64,000 bases of DNA from Bradyrhizobium sp. AUGA SZCCT0283 (GTDB taxonomy: Bacteria; Pseudomonadota; Alphaproteobacteria; Rhizobiales; Xanthobacteraceae), in contig NZ_JAFCLU010000004.1 of NCBI RefSeq assembly GCF_018130385.1, positions 186,001-250,000 of the forward strand. The letters are read 5' to 3'. Each line of letters begins with the position of its first letter. The stretch's first letter is position 1. A program made the position numbers and the translations under genes. The notes beneath the pieces are model-generated. The model was not told where the DNA came from. It saw nothing but the letters and a program-made list of their open reading frames with translations, and made no database searches. Shown piece by piece: positions 45,268-55,025 of this stretch.

Positions 45268-46515
45268 CTATTCGAGCTGCATGCGGATTCCTTTGGCGCC
45301 ATTGAGCAGCCGCTTTAAGTGAAAGCCGGCCAGAGCATCGTCGGCATGCAAGCCGACGAGCGCGGCGAAAGCCGGCATTGCTGCAGCATCGCCGGCCTCG
45401 AGTTTGGCGAAGGCGGCGGCATATTGTCCCGCAGCCGGCGCGTCGAAGCTCGCCGGTGATAAGGGTTCGTAGGCACGCAGCGGCTCGCTGCGGCCGCGCA
45501 GGATGAGGTCGCCGACCGGGCGTCCTCTGAAGTTCTCAGCCGCATTTGCTATCGTCGCGCTGACGCAAATCCGGGTGCCAAGAAACTTGTTCGCCGCCTC
45601 TAGCCTCGCCGCCGTGTTGATGGTGTCGCCGTAAGCGGTGTAGTCAAAGAAGCGGCTGCCGCCGAAATTGCCGACCAGTGCAGGACCGGCGTGAACGCCG
45701 ATGCGGGTGGCGCCGAAATTCACGCCTTTCGCCTTCCACCGTTCGCGAAACGCCTCCGCCCATACGTCAAGCTGCTGCGCGCAGGCGATTGCGCGCGTCG
45801 CATAGTCGGGCTGGTCGCTGGGCGCATTGAACAGAACCTCGATCGCATCGCCGATCACCTTTGCCACGGTCCCCTCATGCGCGAAGACGACATCGGTCAT
45901 TCCGGTCACATATTCGTTGAGCAGTTCCCCGAGGAGTTCGGGCGCGGCAGTCTCAACGAGCGAGGTGAAGCCGGTTATATCGGTGAAGATGACCGCAACG
46001 TCGCGCCAGGTCACCTCCGTGCGGTCGCCGACGCTGGCCGCAAGCCGCTTGGCGAGCTCGGGCGAGAAATAGCGGGAGAGCGAAGCATGGGCGCGCTCGG
46101 CTTCCGCCTGACGGCGACGTACCTCGCGCAGCATTTCGATGTGCCGCAGGGTCTTGTCGATCGTCGCTTCGAGATCGACGAAATCGATTGGCTTGGTCAG
46201 GAAATCGAACGCGCCGCGATTCATCGCGGTGCGGATGTTGCTCATGTCGCCGTAAGCCGACACGATAATGGTAGATTTCTTGTCCTCGGATTCTTGCAGC
46301 TTGGCGAGCAGCGACAAGCCGTCCATTCGCGGCATGTTGATGTCGGAGACCACCAAGTCGACGTGCGGATGCTCCTCGAGCGACTGCAACGCCTCCAGCC
46401 CGTCACGCGCAAACACGAAGCTGACCAAGCCCTCGCGGACCTGCCGTCGGAATTTCTGAAGGACCAGCGCCTCCAGATCCGGCTCGTCATCGACCACGAG
46501 GATTGTTGCGGTCAT
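45268..46515 (-). CDS. Receiver-domain adenylate/guanylate cyclase (class III)
   Basis: A 415-residue response-regulator output protein. Residues 1-125 are a receiver: VVDDEPDLE, phospho-accepting Asp in [13 protein letters not shown], Lys in FLTKPIDF. A short coiled linker ([20 protein letters not shown]) leads to a class III cyclase domain, about 165-350. That domain has the metal-binding [24 protein letters not shown], and [19 protein letters not shown]. The last 60 residues are a helical tail. It should make cAMP or cGMP when phosphorylated. Its start overlaps the single-receiver gene stop by four bases, the third gene of the operon. Confidence 0.93.
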   Translation of the reverse strand: MTATILVVDDEPDLEALVLQKFRRQVREGLVSFVFARDGLEALQSLEEHPHVDLVVSDINMPRMDGLSLLAKLQESEDKKSTIIVSAYGDMSNIRTAMNRGAFDFLTKPIDFVDLEATIDKTLRHIEMLREVRRRQAEAERAHASLSRYFSPELAKRLAASVGDRTEVTWRDVAVIFTDITGFTSLVETAAPELLGELLNEYVTGMTDVVFAHEGTVAKVIGDAIEVLFNAPSDQPDYATRAIACAQQLDVWAEAFRERWKAKGVNFGATRIGVHAGPALVGNFGGSRFFDYTAYGDTINTAARLEAANKFLGTRICVSATIANAAENFRGRPVGDLILRGRSEPLRAYEPLSPASFDAPAAGQYAAAFAKLEAGDAAAMPAFAALVGLHADDALAGFHLKRLLNGAKGIRMQLE

Positions 46516-46901
46516 GCGGCTTGCTCGAGCCTGATATCGATCTCCTGGCGCAGCGCCACGAAATCGATCGGTTTGGTCAGAAGGTCAGTCGCGCCGTTCT
46601 CGAGTGCCTTGCGCCGGGTGTCGGCGTCGCCATAGGCTGTGATCATGATGACCGGCACGTCTGGCCGCATTTCCTTGACCTTCGGCAGCATTTCCAGCCC
46701 GGTCATGCCGGGCATATTGATGTCGGACAGGATCAGGATTAGCGAATGCTCGATGGTCGAGCCAACGCGCGCCAGCGCATCCGGCGCGGAACTGGCGAAG
46801 TCCATGACAAATCGCTGGGCGCGCAGTTCGCGGCGGAATTGCTGGCGGAACAACGCTTCCACGTCGGGCTCGTCGTCCACAACTAGAACCAGAACGCTCA
46901 C
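46512..46901 (-). CDS. Single-domain response regulator
   Basis: A 129-residue stand-alone receiver with the phospho-accepting Asp in [20 protein letters not shown], the acidic pair in [12 protein letters not shown], the switch Thr in [11 protein letters not shown] and Lys in [12 protein letters not shown]. No output domain, so it acts as a phosphate relay or by protein contact. It overlaps the multi-GAF kinase gene upstream and the cyclase gene downstream by four bases each. It is very like the receiver half of the cyclase protein, consistent with duplication. Confidence 0.95.
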   Translation of the reverse strand: MSVLVLVVDDEPDVEALFRQQFRRELRAQRFVMDFASSAPDALARVGSTIEHSLILILSDINMPGMTGLEMLPKVKEMRPDVPVIMITAYGDADTRRKALENGATDLLTKPIDFVALRQEIDIRLEQAA

Positions 46902-49900
46902 GGCTGTCCTCTATATTTTTCTGCAAAATTGCTTGTTCGCGGCAACACGATGCGGAATTCGGTGAAATGGCCTTGTTCAGTATCCACGTCAATTGTGCCG
47001 CCATGTTGTTTCACGATGATGTCGTGGCTCATGGATAGGCCCAGCCCGGTCCCTTCGCCAGCCGGCTTGGTGGTGAAGAAGGGGTTGAACATCTTCTCAC
47101 TTACTTCGGGGGGAATGCCGGTGCCGTTGTCGCGGATGCGAATTTCGACGCTTTCGCCTAGGTTTTTCGTGCTCGCACGCAACGTCGGCTCGAAGCCGGG
47201 CTCGGCGCCTTCCTTGTTGCGCTTGGTCACGGCGTAAAATCCGTTGGAGACGAGGTTGAGGAACACGCGGGTCATCTCCTGCGGGAACAGGTCGATCTGG
47301 CCCGCGGCGGGATCGAAATCGCGCTCCAGCGTTACATTGAAGCCGGGCTTCTCGGCGCGGGCGCCGTGATAGGCGAGGTTGAGACTCTCGTCGATCAGGG
47401 CGTTGATGTCGGACGGCCGGTGCTCGCCGCCGCCCTCGCGCGAATGCAGCAGCATGTTCTTGACGATGGAATCGGCACGCTTGCCGTGCTGCACCACCTT
47501 TTCCAGATTGTCCTTCAAAAGCCCCGTCAGCTCATCGACTTCGGCGCGGACCTTCTCCGCCAGCTCAGTCGGCTTGAGGACGTCGTTCAACTCTTCGGTC
47601 AACTCGGCCGAAAGGGCTGCGAAATTGTTGACGAAGTTGAGCGGATTCTTGATCTCATGCGCGATGCCGGCGGTGAGCTGGCCGAGCGAGGCGAGCTTTT
47701 CGGTCTGCACCAGGCGGTCCTGCGCGGTGCGGAGGTCGTCGAGGGATTTGGAGAGATCGTTGGTGCGTTGGCGCAGTTCGTTGAGCAGCCGGGCATTCTC
47801 GATGGCGATCACGGCTTGGGCCGCGAACTGTTTCAGAAGCGTGATCTGCTTCTCCGAGAAAGGCCGCTTATCCTGCCGGAAGATCATGACATTCCCGACG
47901 ACGCGATCGTCCTTGAGCAGCGGCACGGCAAGCAGACTGCGCGCGCCCCCGACGTCGACCAAAGCGCGACGGTTTGGGTCGCCGCTGCGATAGGCCTCGG
48001 TGTCGATCAAATCGGTTATTTCGACATGCGGCTCGCCTCTTAGCAGACGGGCTGGCGCAGTGCCCGGGCCATAATCGATCGCCTGTCTTCGCCGGAATGC
48101 GTCGTAAGCCGGCGGAAGGCCGTAGGTGGCGGCCGTGTGGAACTGCGCACCATCGAAGGTGTTGAGGACGCCGAAATCGGCGCCACAGAGCTGCATAGCC
48201 TTGTTGAGCATGGCATCGAACACGGGAGCGAGGTCCCCGGCTGAGCTGCTGATGACGCTCAGGACTTCCGATGTCGCAGTCTGCTGCTCCAGCGACTCGG
48301 CCAGCTCGTGCGTTCTTGCCTGCACCTCCTCGAACAGCCGTACATTCCCGATGGCGATCACGGCCTGGTCGGCGAAGGTCTGCAGCAGGGCGATCTGCTT
48401 GTCGGTGAACGGATTCACCTCGGTGCGCCGAAGCAGTATCGTGCCGATGCTTTCGCCTTCCCGGAGCATCGGTACGCCCAGAATGGTGTGGCAGCCGTCT
48501 CGGCGCGACATCTCCTGTCCGGCGGGGAATTGCTCGCCCTCGGCTGAGAGAATGTCGCGCAGATGCACTGGCAAGCGATCTGCAATCGCCCGTCCCGATA
48601 CCGAAGTACGGTCGTTTGGCCAGCGCCTTTGGTTCATCGGTATCGGACCGTGATGCGCGCTTAACAGCAGATCGTCGCCTTCCTTCAATACGACGACCGC
48701 ATCATAAGCCGCGCAAAGGTCGCACGCGCTTTCGACAATGGCCTCAAGCGCTGGCACGATGTCGGTCGGCGAGGAGGCGATCACCTTCAGGATATTGGCG
48801 CTGCCAGTCTGATAGGTGAGGGCTTCCGACAGGTCGCGCGTCTTGGCCTGCACTTCATCGAACAGGCGGACATTGCCGATGGCGATCACCGCCTGGTCGG
48901 CGAAGGTCTGCAACAGGGCGATCTGCTTGTCGCTGAAGGCTACCGGTTCCAGGCGGCGCAGTGCGATCGCGCCGATGGCCTCTCCCTCCCGCAAGAGAGG
49001 TACGCTGAGCGTGCAGCGGTGACCCTGTTCGCGCGACTGCCGTTGCCCCTCTGGAAACTCCGCGGCCTCGGGAGCCTGAAAGTCGCGCACCTGCACCGGT
49101 ACCTTGTCGACGACCGAGCGACCCGTGACCCACTGCCTGTTGATCGGGCGTGCATGTTGACCCGTCGGTATGGGTCCGTGATGGGCGCTGAAATGCAGAT
49201 CGTCCCCGATCTTCAGCAGGACGTTGGCATCATAGGCATCGCAAAGCTCGCAGACGCTTTCGACAATGGCCTTGAGTGCCGGTTCGACGTCGGTCGGTGA
49301 GGACGCAATCACCTTGAGAATGTTGGCGCTTCCGGTCTGGTAGGTCAGCGCCTCCGAGAGGTCGCGGGACTTGGCCTGCACCTCGTCGAACAGCTTGACA
49401 TTCTGGATCGCGATCACCGCCTGATCGGCGAAGGTTTGCAGGAGAGCGATCTGGCGCTCAGAGAAGGATCCTGCAACGGCCCGCGCTACCGCGATCGCTC
49501 CGATGGGATCACCGTCTCGCAGCAGCGGAACGGCCACGATGCTTCTATACGTTGCTGCGTCGGCAAGACCTCGGCCAGCATAGACAGGCTCTACAAGAAC
49601 GTCCGGGATTTGAGCTACAGCGCGGTGTAGTATCGCCCTGCCGGTAGCGGTGTCCTCATCCGCCGGCCTTGGAACCAGCCGCTGGAAGGCTTTCAGACCT
49701 TCAGCGCTCAGACCATGGCCGGCAGCGAAGTGCATGAGGTTACCATCGAAACGCAGAACGAAGGAGAACTGGCCGTCGCATAGCCTCACCGCGCTCTCAG
49801 CGATCGTATCAAAGACCGGTTGGACGTCGGTTGGCGAACGCGAGATCACGCGCAGGATGTCGCCGGTTGCCGTCTGGTATTCGAGCGATTCGGTTAGTTC

Positions 49901-52096
49901 GCGCGTGCGCTGCTGAACCTCGTCAAACAGCCGTACGTTTTCGATCGCGATCACCGCCTGGTCGGCAAAGGTCGATACCAGTTCGATCTGCTTGTCCGTA
50001 AACGGCTGAACCGTCTTGCGGCCGAGAAACAGTACGCCAATCGGCTCCGTCTCGCGCATCATTGGAACGCCCAGCAGAGTCCGGAAACCTGCGGCCTTCT
50101 GCATGTCCAGATACGTATATTCGGGATCGGCCAGCACGTCAGGGATCTGAACGGCTTTCGCAGCAAGGAGCGCTCGCCCGATGACACTGCCGCGGCCGGG
50201 CTGCAGTCGATGCACATCGGCGACCCTGACCCAGTCGACCGGGAAATTGTAGTTGGTTGCGTGATAGAACCCGCGCTCGTCGCTGCGGGCGATAGCCGCC
50301 ATATCCGCACTGCAAAGCTGCGCCGCCGATTCAGTCAGCGTGTCGAGCACCGTCTGCAGATCAAACGCCGAGCGGCTGATCACCTTCAATACGTTGGCAG
50401 TCGCCGTCTGCTGCTGTAGCGACTCGCTCAAATCCTCGGTGCGCTGCCGCAGCTGCTCGAAGAGACGGACGTTCTCGATCGCGATGACCGCCTGGTCGGC
50501 AAAGGTGTTGACGAGCTCAATCTGCTTTTCGGTAAATTCCTGGACGCTTCGACGGGCAATCACGATTACACCGATCGGCTCACGCTCGCGCAACAACGGC
50601 ACGCCTAGCGCCGTGCGTTGACCGGCCAAGGTGGTCGACTCGCGCAGGGTATATTCGGGATCGCCTGCGACGTCGATGATTTGAACCGTGCGGCGCTCGA
50701 GGGCGGCCCGACCAGTAATCGTGTGGCGGTCGGGAGTAATCGGATGCGTTTCGAGGAATTCGGCGTATTCCCTGGAGAAACCTACGGAAGCGCCGGCTCT
50801 GTACACGTCGCCTTCGCGCCGCATGATGAACGCCATGTCGGCATTGCACAGTCGCGCAGCGGTCTGCACCAGCGTGTCGAGTACCGGCTGCAGATCGAAT
50901 GTGGAACTGCTGATGGTTTTCAGGACTTCGCCAATCGCAGTCTGCTGCTGCAGGGATTCTGTCAACTCGCTGGTGCGCTGCTGGACGGCGTCGAACAATC
51001 TCACATTCTCGATGGCAATTACGGCCTGGTCGGCGAAGGTCTGGACGAACTCGATCTGCCTCGCGTTGAACGCCCCAACTGCGAAGCGGAACAGGTTAAT
51101 GACGCCGAAGGTCTGTCCCTCGCGGACGAGCGGTACGCCGAGTGCTGCCCTGAAACCCATGAGCTTCTGCGCACTCAGGCGCTTGAAATCCGGATCGGCG
51201 AGCACATCGGGAATATGAATGGTATGGCCATCGACGATTGTTCGCCCAAACACCGAACCGCGATCCGGCTTGGTCGAGTAGCGGGAAAAATGCTCTCTCC
51301 ATTCGGGCTCGCAGCCAAATGTCGCTGCAAGGCGGTACTCGTCGCCTTCCCGGTATCGTATCGTTCCGATGTCTGCCTCGCATAGCCGGCAGGCAGACGC
51401 GAGCAATGCATCGAGCACTGTCTGCAGATCAAATGCCGAGCGGCTGATGACCTTAAGTACGTCGGCAGTCGCAGTCTGCTGCTGCAGGGACTCGGTTAAA
51501 TCACTCGTGCGTCGCTGAACCTCGTTGAACAGGCGGACGTTCTCGATGGCGATGACCGCCTGGTCGGCGAAGGTCTGGAGCAGTTGTACGTTTTGCGGAG
51601 CGAACGTACCGGGCTCGACCCGCGTAACGCTGATCATGCCGATCACGGTTCCGTTGTTCACCAGTGGGACAAACAACATGCTGCGAAAGCCGCGGGCGCG
51701 CGCGACATTTTTGATTTCGTTCGTCAGGGCTTCAGTATCGGGGGTCGGCACGACTTTGCCGGCTTGTGCCAACGCAAAGGCTTCGAAATCGGCAATCGGC
51801 CGCGGGAACGTATTCTTCAGTGTTTCGTCGGCGGCGGGATTGGTTGGTGTGAATGCCTCGAGGTAGGCAATTCCGTCAATGAAGCGGAAGACGGTCGTCG
51901 AAAAGCCGCCGAGCAAGGCATTGGCTCTTCTCGCGATGGCCTCGAATACCGGCCTTACCTCGGACGGCGAACTGGCGATGATCTTCAGAATGTCGGCGGT
52001 GGCGTTCTCGCGATCTTGTGCGGCGCGCAACTCGGCCGTCAGCCGGGCGTTCTCTTGCTGCAAATCCGCCACCACGTCCTGAGGAAGCGCGGGCAT
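46898..52096 (-). CDS. Sensor histidine kinase with eight tandem GAF domains
   Basis: A 1732-residue cytosolic kinase with no membrane span. A short N-terminal coiled segment (residues 8-35) leads into eight successive GAF domains of about 178 residues each, spanning about 35-1425. Each ends with a conserved helix (for example TFADQAVIAIENVRLF) and a coiled linker (RTSDLTESLQQQTATADVL). A HisKA domain has its His in GIAHEIKNPLNFVNNF (about residue 1483), then a HATPase with N, G1 (DNGTGIP) and G2 (GEGTGLGLSMSHDIIV) boxes. The gene heads a three-gene operon. GAF ligands unknown; no chromophore-attaching Cys is obvious. Confidence 0.94.
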   Translation of the reverse strand: MPALPQDVVADLQQENARLTAELRAAQDRENATADILKIIASSPSEVRPVFEAIARRANALLGGFSTTVFRFIDGIAYLEAFTPTNPAADETLKNTFPRPIADFEAFALAQAGKVVPTPDTEALTNEIKNVARARGFRSMLFVPLVNNGTVIGMISVTRVEPGTFAPQNVQLLQTFADQAVIAIENVRLFNEVQRRTSDLTESLQQQTATADVLKVISRSAFDLQTVLDALLASACRLCEADIGTIRYREGDEYRLAATFGCEPEWREHFSRYSTKPDRGSVFGRTIVDGHTIHIPDVLADPDFKRLSAQKLMGFRAALGVPLVREGQTFGVINLFRFAVGAFNARQIEFVQTFADQAVIAIENVRLFDAVQQRTSELTESLQQQTAIGEVLKTISSSTFDLQPVLDTLVQTAARLCNADMAFIMRREGDVYRAGASVGFSREYAEFLETHPITPDRHTITGRAALERRTVQIIDVAGDPEYTLRESTTLAGQRTALGVPLLREREPIGVIVIARRSVQEFTEKQIELVNTFADQAVIAIENVRLFEQLRQRTEDLSESLQQQTATANVLKVISRSAFDLQTVLDTLTESAAQLCSADMAAIARSDERGFYHATNYNFPVDWVRVADVHRLQPGRGSVIGRALLAAKAVQIPDVLADPEYTYLDMQKAAGFRTLLGVPMMRETEPIGVLFLGRKTVQPFTDKQIELVSTFADQAVIAIENVRLFDEVQQRTRELTESLEYQTATGDILRVISRSPTDVQPVFDTIAESAVRLCDGQFSFVLRFDGNLMHFAAGHGLSAEGLKAFQRLVPRPADEDTATGRAILHRAVAQIPDVLVEPVYAGRGLADAATYRSIVAVPLLRDGDPIGAIAVARAVAGSFSERQIALLQTFADQAVIAIQNVKLFDEVQAKSRDLSEALTYQTGSANILKVIASSPTDVEPALKAIVESVCELCDAYDANVLLKIGDDLHFSAHHGPIPTGQHARPINRQWVTGRSVVDKVPVQVRDFQAPEAAEFPEGQRQSREQGHRCTLSVPLLREGEAIGAIALRRLEPVAFSDKQIALLQTFADQAVIAIGNVRLFDEVQAKTRDLSEALTYQTGSANILKVIASSPTDIVPALEAIVESACDLCAAYDAVVVLKEGDDLLLSAHHGPIPMNQRRWPNDRTSVSGRAIADRLPVHLRDILSAEGEQFPAGQEMSRRDGCHTILGVPMLREGESIGTILLRRTEVNPFTDKQIALLQTFADQAVIAIGNVRLFEEVQARTHELAESLEQQTATSEVLSVISSSAGDLAPVFDAMLNKAMQLCGADFGVLNTFDGAQFHTAATYGLPPAYDAFRRRQAIDYGPGTAPARLLRGEPHVEITDLIDTEAYRSGDPNRRALVDVGGARSLLAVPLLKDDRVVGNVMIFRQDKRPFSEKQITLLKQFAAQAVIAIENARLLNELRQRTNDLSKSLDDLRTAQDRLVQTEKLASLGQLTAGIAHEIKNPLNFVNNFAALSAELTEELNDVLKPTELAEKVRAEVDELTGLLKDNLEKVVQHGKRADSIVKNMLLHSREGGGEHRPSDINALIDESLNLAYHGARAEKPGFNVTLERDFDPAAGQIDLFPQEMTRVFLNLVSNGFYAVTKRNKEGAEPGFEPTLRASTKNLGESVEIRIRDNGTGIPPEVSEKMFNPFFTTKPAGEGTGLGLSMSHDIIVKQHGGTIDVDTEQGHFTEFRIVLPRTSNFAEKYRGQP

Positions 52097-52232
52097 CGGA
52101 TGAAATCCATATCGCCCGCTGCTTCACAGCGCGGGCAAAAAAAGCGGCCAGTCTGCAGCCTCATTATTCCATTACAGGATGGTTTCGGCCAGCCAAAATC
52201 CTGGATGCTTTACGCTAAATCGGTGGTGGGCC

Positions 52233-52325
52233 TCAGGTCCCCGGCCGCGAGACCTCGGTCTCCTTGCTGGTGTTGAGTTCCAGCCGCACGGGAATGCCCT
52301 CCTGCGTCTTCGCAATGCCGCGGTT
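52233..52325 (-). pseudogene. 3' remnant of a second ThDP-enzyme gene
   Basis: On the minus strand this reads RGIAKTQEGIPVRLELN then TSKETEVSRPGT and a stop, nearly matching the last 30 residues of the intact ThDP enzyme (RGIQKTKEGVPVLLEF then TSKETEVSRPGT). DNA identity over roughly 95 bases is clear by eye. The rest of the gene is missing: the glutamine amidotransferase stop lies a few bases upstream. It appears to be the leftover end of a duplicated ThDP-enzyme gene. Confidence 0.82.
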
Positions 52326-52328
52326 GCC

Positions 52329-53039
52329 CTAACGTGCGCCGGTGAGAAAGCGCGTAATGGCGCCGCCGAATCGCGCGCTGTCCAGCGGTTCGGCGAGCGA
52401 GGCTTGCGCTGAAGTCACGACGCTATCGGGCGCATCGCCCTTGCGCACCATCTCGCAGCAGGCCAGCGCGAAGCCGACGGAGAATTCCGGGTGTGGCTGC
52501 ACCGAGAGCGTGGTGCCGCCGGCGTAGAGCAGCCCGGCATGCGGCGTGAAATCCGAGGACAGGATCGTCTTGGCGCCCACTGGCGGCGTGATGACCTGAT
52601 CCTGGTGTGAGCAGGCGATTGCGATGTGCGTGCCCTCGATCAGGCCATTGCCTGGCGCGACGTCGTAGACGTGCCGCCCGATGCCCCAGCCCTTCTCCGA
52701 CTTGCGCACCGTGCCGCCCAACGCCTGCGCGATCAATTGATGGCCGAAGCAGACGCCGACCATCGGCACCTTGTTGTCGTGGGCTGTGCGCACGAATCCC
52801 TCGAGCGGCGCGATCCAGTCGAACGCGTCGTACACGCCGGCCGAGGAGCCGGTGATGAGGATCGCCTCCAGTCCTTCGATAGCCGGCAGCGGCTCGCCGG
52901 CGGGAATGCTGACGGTATTGAAAGTGACGGTGGCGTCGGCGGCGCCGATCATATGCTCGAACATCTGCGGATACGATCCGTGGAGCTCGCGATTTTTCGG
53001 GCTGACCAGTCCAGTCTCTAGGATCGTAATGCGCGGCAT
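52329..53039 (-). CDS. Class I glutamine amidotransferase-like protein
   Basis: A 236-residue GATase1 domain protein, probably releasing ammonia from glutamine. The nucleophile Cys is in MVGVCFGHQLIAQALGG (about residue 97), the catalytic His in SVQPHPEFSVG (about residue 185), followed by Glu. N-terminal Rossmann-like start ITILETGLVSP and oxyanion strand EAILITGSSAGVYD. No synthetase domain, so it is like the stand-alone GMP synthase-type or YfeJ/GuaA-like proteins. It follows the ThDP enzyme gene by 33 bases and is directly followed by the ThDP-gene remnant. Substrate unknown. Confidence 0.9.
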   Translation of the reverse strand: MPRITILETGLVSPKNRELHGSYPQMFEHMIGAADATVTFNTVSIPAGEPLPAIEGLEAILITGSSAGVYDAFDWIAPLEGFVRTAHDNKVPMVGVCFGHQLIAQALGGTVRKSEKGWGIGRHVYDVAPGNGLIEGTHIAIACSHQDQVITPPVGAKTILSSDFTPHAGLLYAGGTTLSVQPHPEFSVGFALACCEMVRKGDAPDSVVTSAQASLAEPLDSARFGGAITRFLTGAR

Positions 53040-53072
53040 CAGTGACTATCTGGCAATCGGTTGCGTCGCCCC

Positions 53073-54707
53073 TCAGGTTCCCGGCCTTGAGACCTCGGTT
53101 TCCTTGCTGGTGATGAATTCCAGCAGCACCGGGACGCCTTCTTTGGTCTTCTGGATGCCGCGCCGGATGGCGGGGATGATGTCTTCCGGCTTGGTCACCC
53201 GCTCGCCATAGCCGCCGAAGGCGCGCGCCATCGCGGCGTAGTCGCCGGAGATATCGGTGGAGCGGTATTTCTCGGTCGAGATCGGCATCACCTTCAATTC
53301 GATCGCCATGGAGAAATTGTTCAGCAGGATCGACATGATCGGGATGCGCTCGCGCACGGCGGTCTCGAAGTCCATGCCGGTGAAGCCGATCGCGGCATCG
53401 CCCCAGACGTTGATGCAGAGCTTGTCGGGCTTTGCCAGCTTGGCGCCCATCGCAAGCCCAAGGCCGTAGCCGAGCTGCGTGGTCTTGCCCCAGCCGATAT
53501 AGGAGAGCGGTTCGATCGATTTCCAGAACGGCGAGAGCTGGTCGCGCGGGCTGCCGGCATCGTGGGTGATGATGGTGTTGTTGATGTCGACGGTGTGCTG
53601 CAGATCCCACAGCACACGGTAGGGATTCAGCGGCGCGTCGTTATGCGTCAGCTTCGGCATCCATTTCGCCAGCCATTCCTTGTGGGAGGCTGCGATCTCC
53701 GCGGCGACCGCCGTCGCGTCGCGATCCGTCGTGACGGTCTTGCCGATCTCTTCCAATAGCGCGTCGAGTACGAGCCCGGCGTCGCCGACCAGGCCGATCC
53801 TGGCCTCGACATCCTTGTTGAGATGGTTGGGGTCGAGCGTCGAATGGATGATGGTCTTGCCCTTCGGCATGGCGATGCCGAATGACGTCTCGGTAAATGA
53901 GCAACCGATGCCGAAGATCACGTCGGCATCACCCAGAAATTTCGGCACCGCGCGCGGCACGGCGAGGCCGCCCGATCCCAGCGACAGCGGATGGGTTTCG
54001 GGAAAGGAGGATTTGCCGCCCAGGCTGGTCGTGACGGGGATAGCGAGGCGCTCGGCCAGCCGTTTGAGCTGCGGCCAGGCCTTGGCGTAGTGCACGCCCT
54101 GGCCGGCATAGATCACCGGGCGCTTCGCCGCGACAAGCAGGGCCGCCGCTTCCTTCACATGCAAGGGATCCGCGCCGTATCGGGTGCGCAGCACCGGCGT
54201 GTAGTTCAGCGGCTCCGGCACTTCTTCGTTCCACATGTCGGCCGGGATTTCGACGATCACCGGCCCGCCACGGCCGTTTTTCAGTTTGGTGAACGCGCGC
54301 CGGAAGATGTTGCAGACCTCGGCGGCGATATTGATCGGCTCGGACGATTTCGAGAACGCCTTCATCGCCTGGCTGGAGTTGAAGTTCGGGTCGATATGGG
54401 CGAGTCTGCGCGCATAGCCCATCGGCAGCACCAGCACGGGCACCGATTCGCCGTAACATTGCGCCACGCCGCCCATCGCGTTCTCGGCGCCCGGCCCATG
54501 TTGCATGCAGAACGCGCCGATCGATCGCCCTGAGGTGACGCGCGAGATCGCGTCCGCCATGTGAATGCCGATGCGCTCCTGGCGCACCATCACCGGGCGG
54601 ATGTCGGCATTGGCGGCATATTCGATGAGATGATTGACCGGATAGCCGCAGAGGATTTCGATTCCCTCCCGCTTCATGATTTCCGCAATGGCGGCGCCGA
54701 GCTTCAT
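53073..54707 (-). CDS. Thiamine-diphosphate-dependent enzyme (acetolactate synthase-like)
   Basis: A 544-residue three-domain ThDP enzyme of the acetolactate synthase/pyruvate oxidase group. The N-terminal pyrimidine-binding domain has the catalytic Glu in VMVRQERIGIHMADA; QHGPGAENAMGGVAQ follows. The middle domain is Rossmann-like (RPVIYAGQGVHYAKAW). The C-terminal ThDP-binding motif begins GDAAIGFTGMDFE and ends at ILLNN, the usual G-D-x(26)-N-N. Actual acetolactate synthase activity is not implied, since no regulatory subunit is near; relatives in Bradyrhizobium are uncharacterised. It heads an operon with the amidotransferase. Confidence 0.9.
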   Translation of the reverse strand: MKLGAAIAEIMKREGIEILCGYPVNHLIEYAANADIRPVMVRQERIGIHMADAISRVTSGRSIGAFCMQHGPGAENAMGGVAQCYGESVPVLVLPMGYARRLAHIDPNFNSSQAMKAFSKSSEPINIAAEVCNIFRRAFTKLKNGRGGPVIVEIPADMWNEEVPEPLNYTPVLRTRYGADPLHVKEAAALLVAAKRPVIYAGQGVHYAKAWPQLKRLAERLAIPVTTSLGGKSSFPETHPLSLGSGGLAVPRAVPKFLGDADVIFGIGCSFTETSFGIAMPKGKTIIHSTLDPNHLNKDVEARIGLVGDAGLVLDALLEEIGKTVTTDRDATAVAAEIAASHKEWLAKWMPKLTHNDAPLNPYRVLWDLQHTVDINNTIITHDAGSPRDQLSPFWKSIEPLSYIGWGKTTQLGYGLGLAMGAKLAKPDKLCINVWGDAAIGFTGMDFETAVRERIPIMSILLNNFSMAIELKVMPISTEKYRSTDISGDYAAMARAFGGYGERVTKPEDIIPAIRRGIQKTKEGVPVLLEFITSKETEVSRPGT

Positions 54708-55025
54708 GACGGTCTCTCCCCCTGGATTGCAGGCCGGTTCGGTCCGGCCGATTTGCGACAGTTGGAGCAGGATTTTACCGCCCGGTAAAGCGCGCGCGGC
54801 GCGTAGTGCGGAAGTGCTGATATGCGTTTTGCAACTTTGGGCCGGATCGAGAGAATATTGTTGCTGCGGGTGCCGTTCGCTCGATGCTGCCGCGTTGCGA
54901 AAGCGTCACAGCTGCGATCCAAGTGAAGCGGCATCACGTCATTGTCATTGCCGGGAAGGATTTTTGGAGTACCTGTGCTCATGCAACTGCATGAATCGCA
55001 GGATCGGAGACTTATAACTTATAAG
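54708..55025. other. Divergent intergenic region before the porin gene
   Basis: 318 bases between the ThDP enzyme start and the porin start. The last 60 bases contain ATG codons at 54981 and 54991, but the signal peptide of the porin begins at the GTG at 55026. A perfect palindrome, CTTATAA-C-TTATAAG (55011-55025), touches that GTG. No small gene or RNA recognised elsewhere. Confidence 0.5.
55011..55025 (+). promoter_or_regulatory. Palindrome abutting the porin start codon
   Basis: CTTATAA-C-TTATAAG is a perfect 7-base inverted repeat around a single base. It occupies the place where a ribosome site would be, directly before GTG at 55026. In RNA it could form a small hairpin; as DNA it could bind a dimeric regulator. 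Confidence 0.5.
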
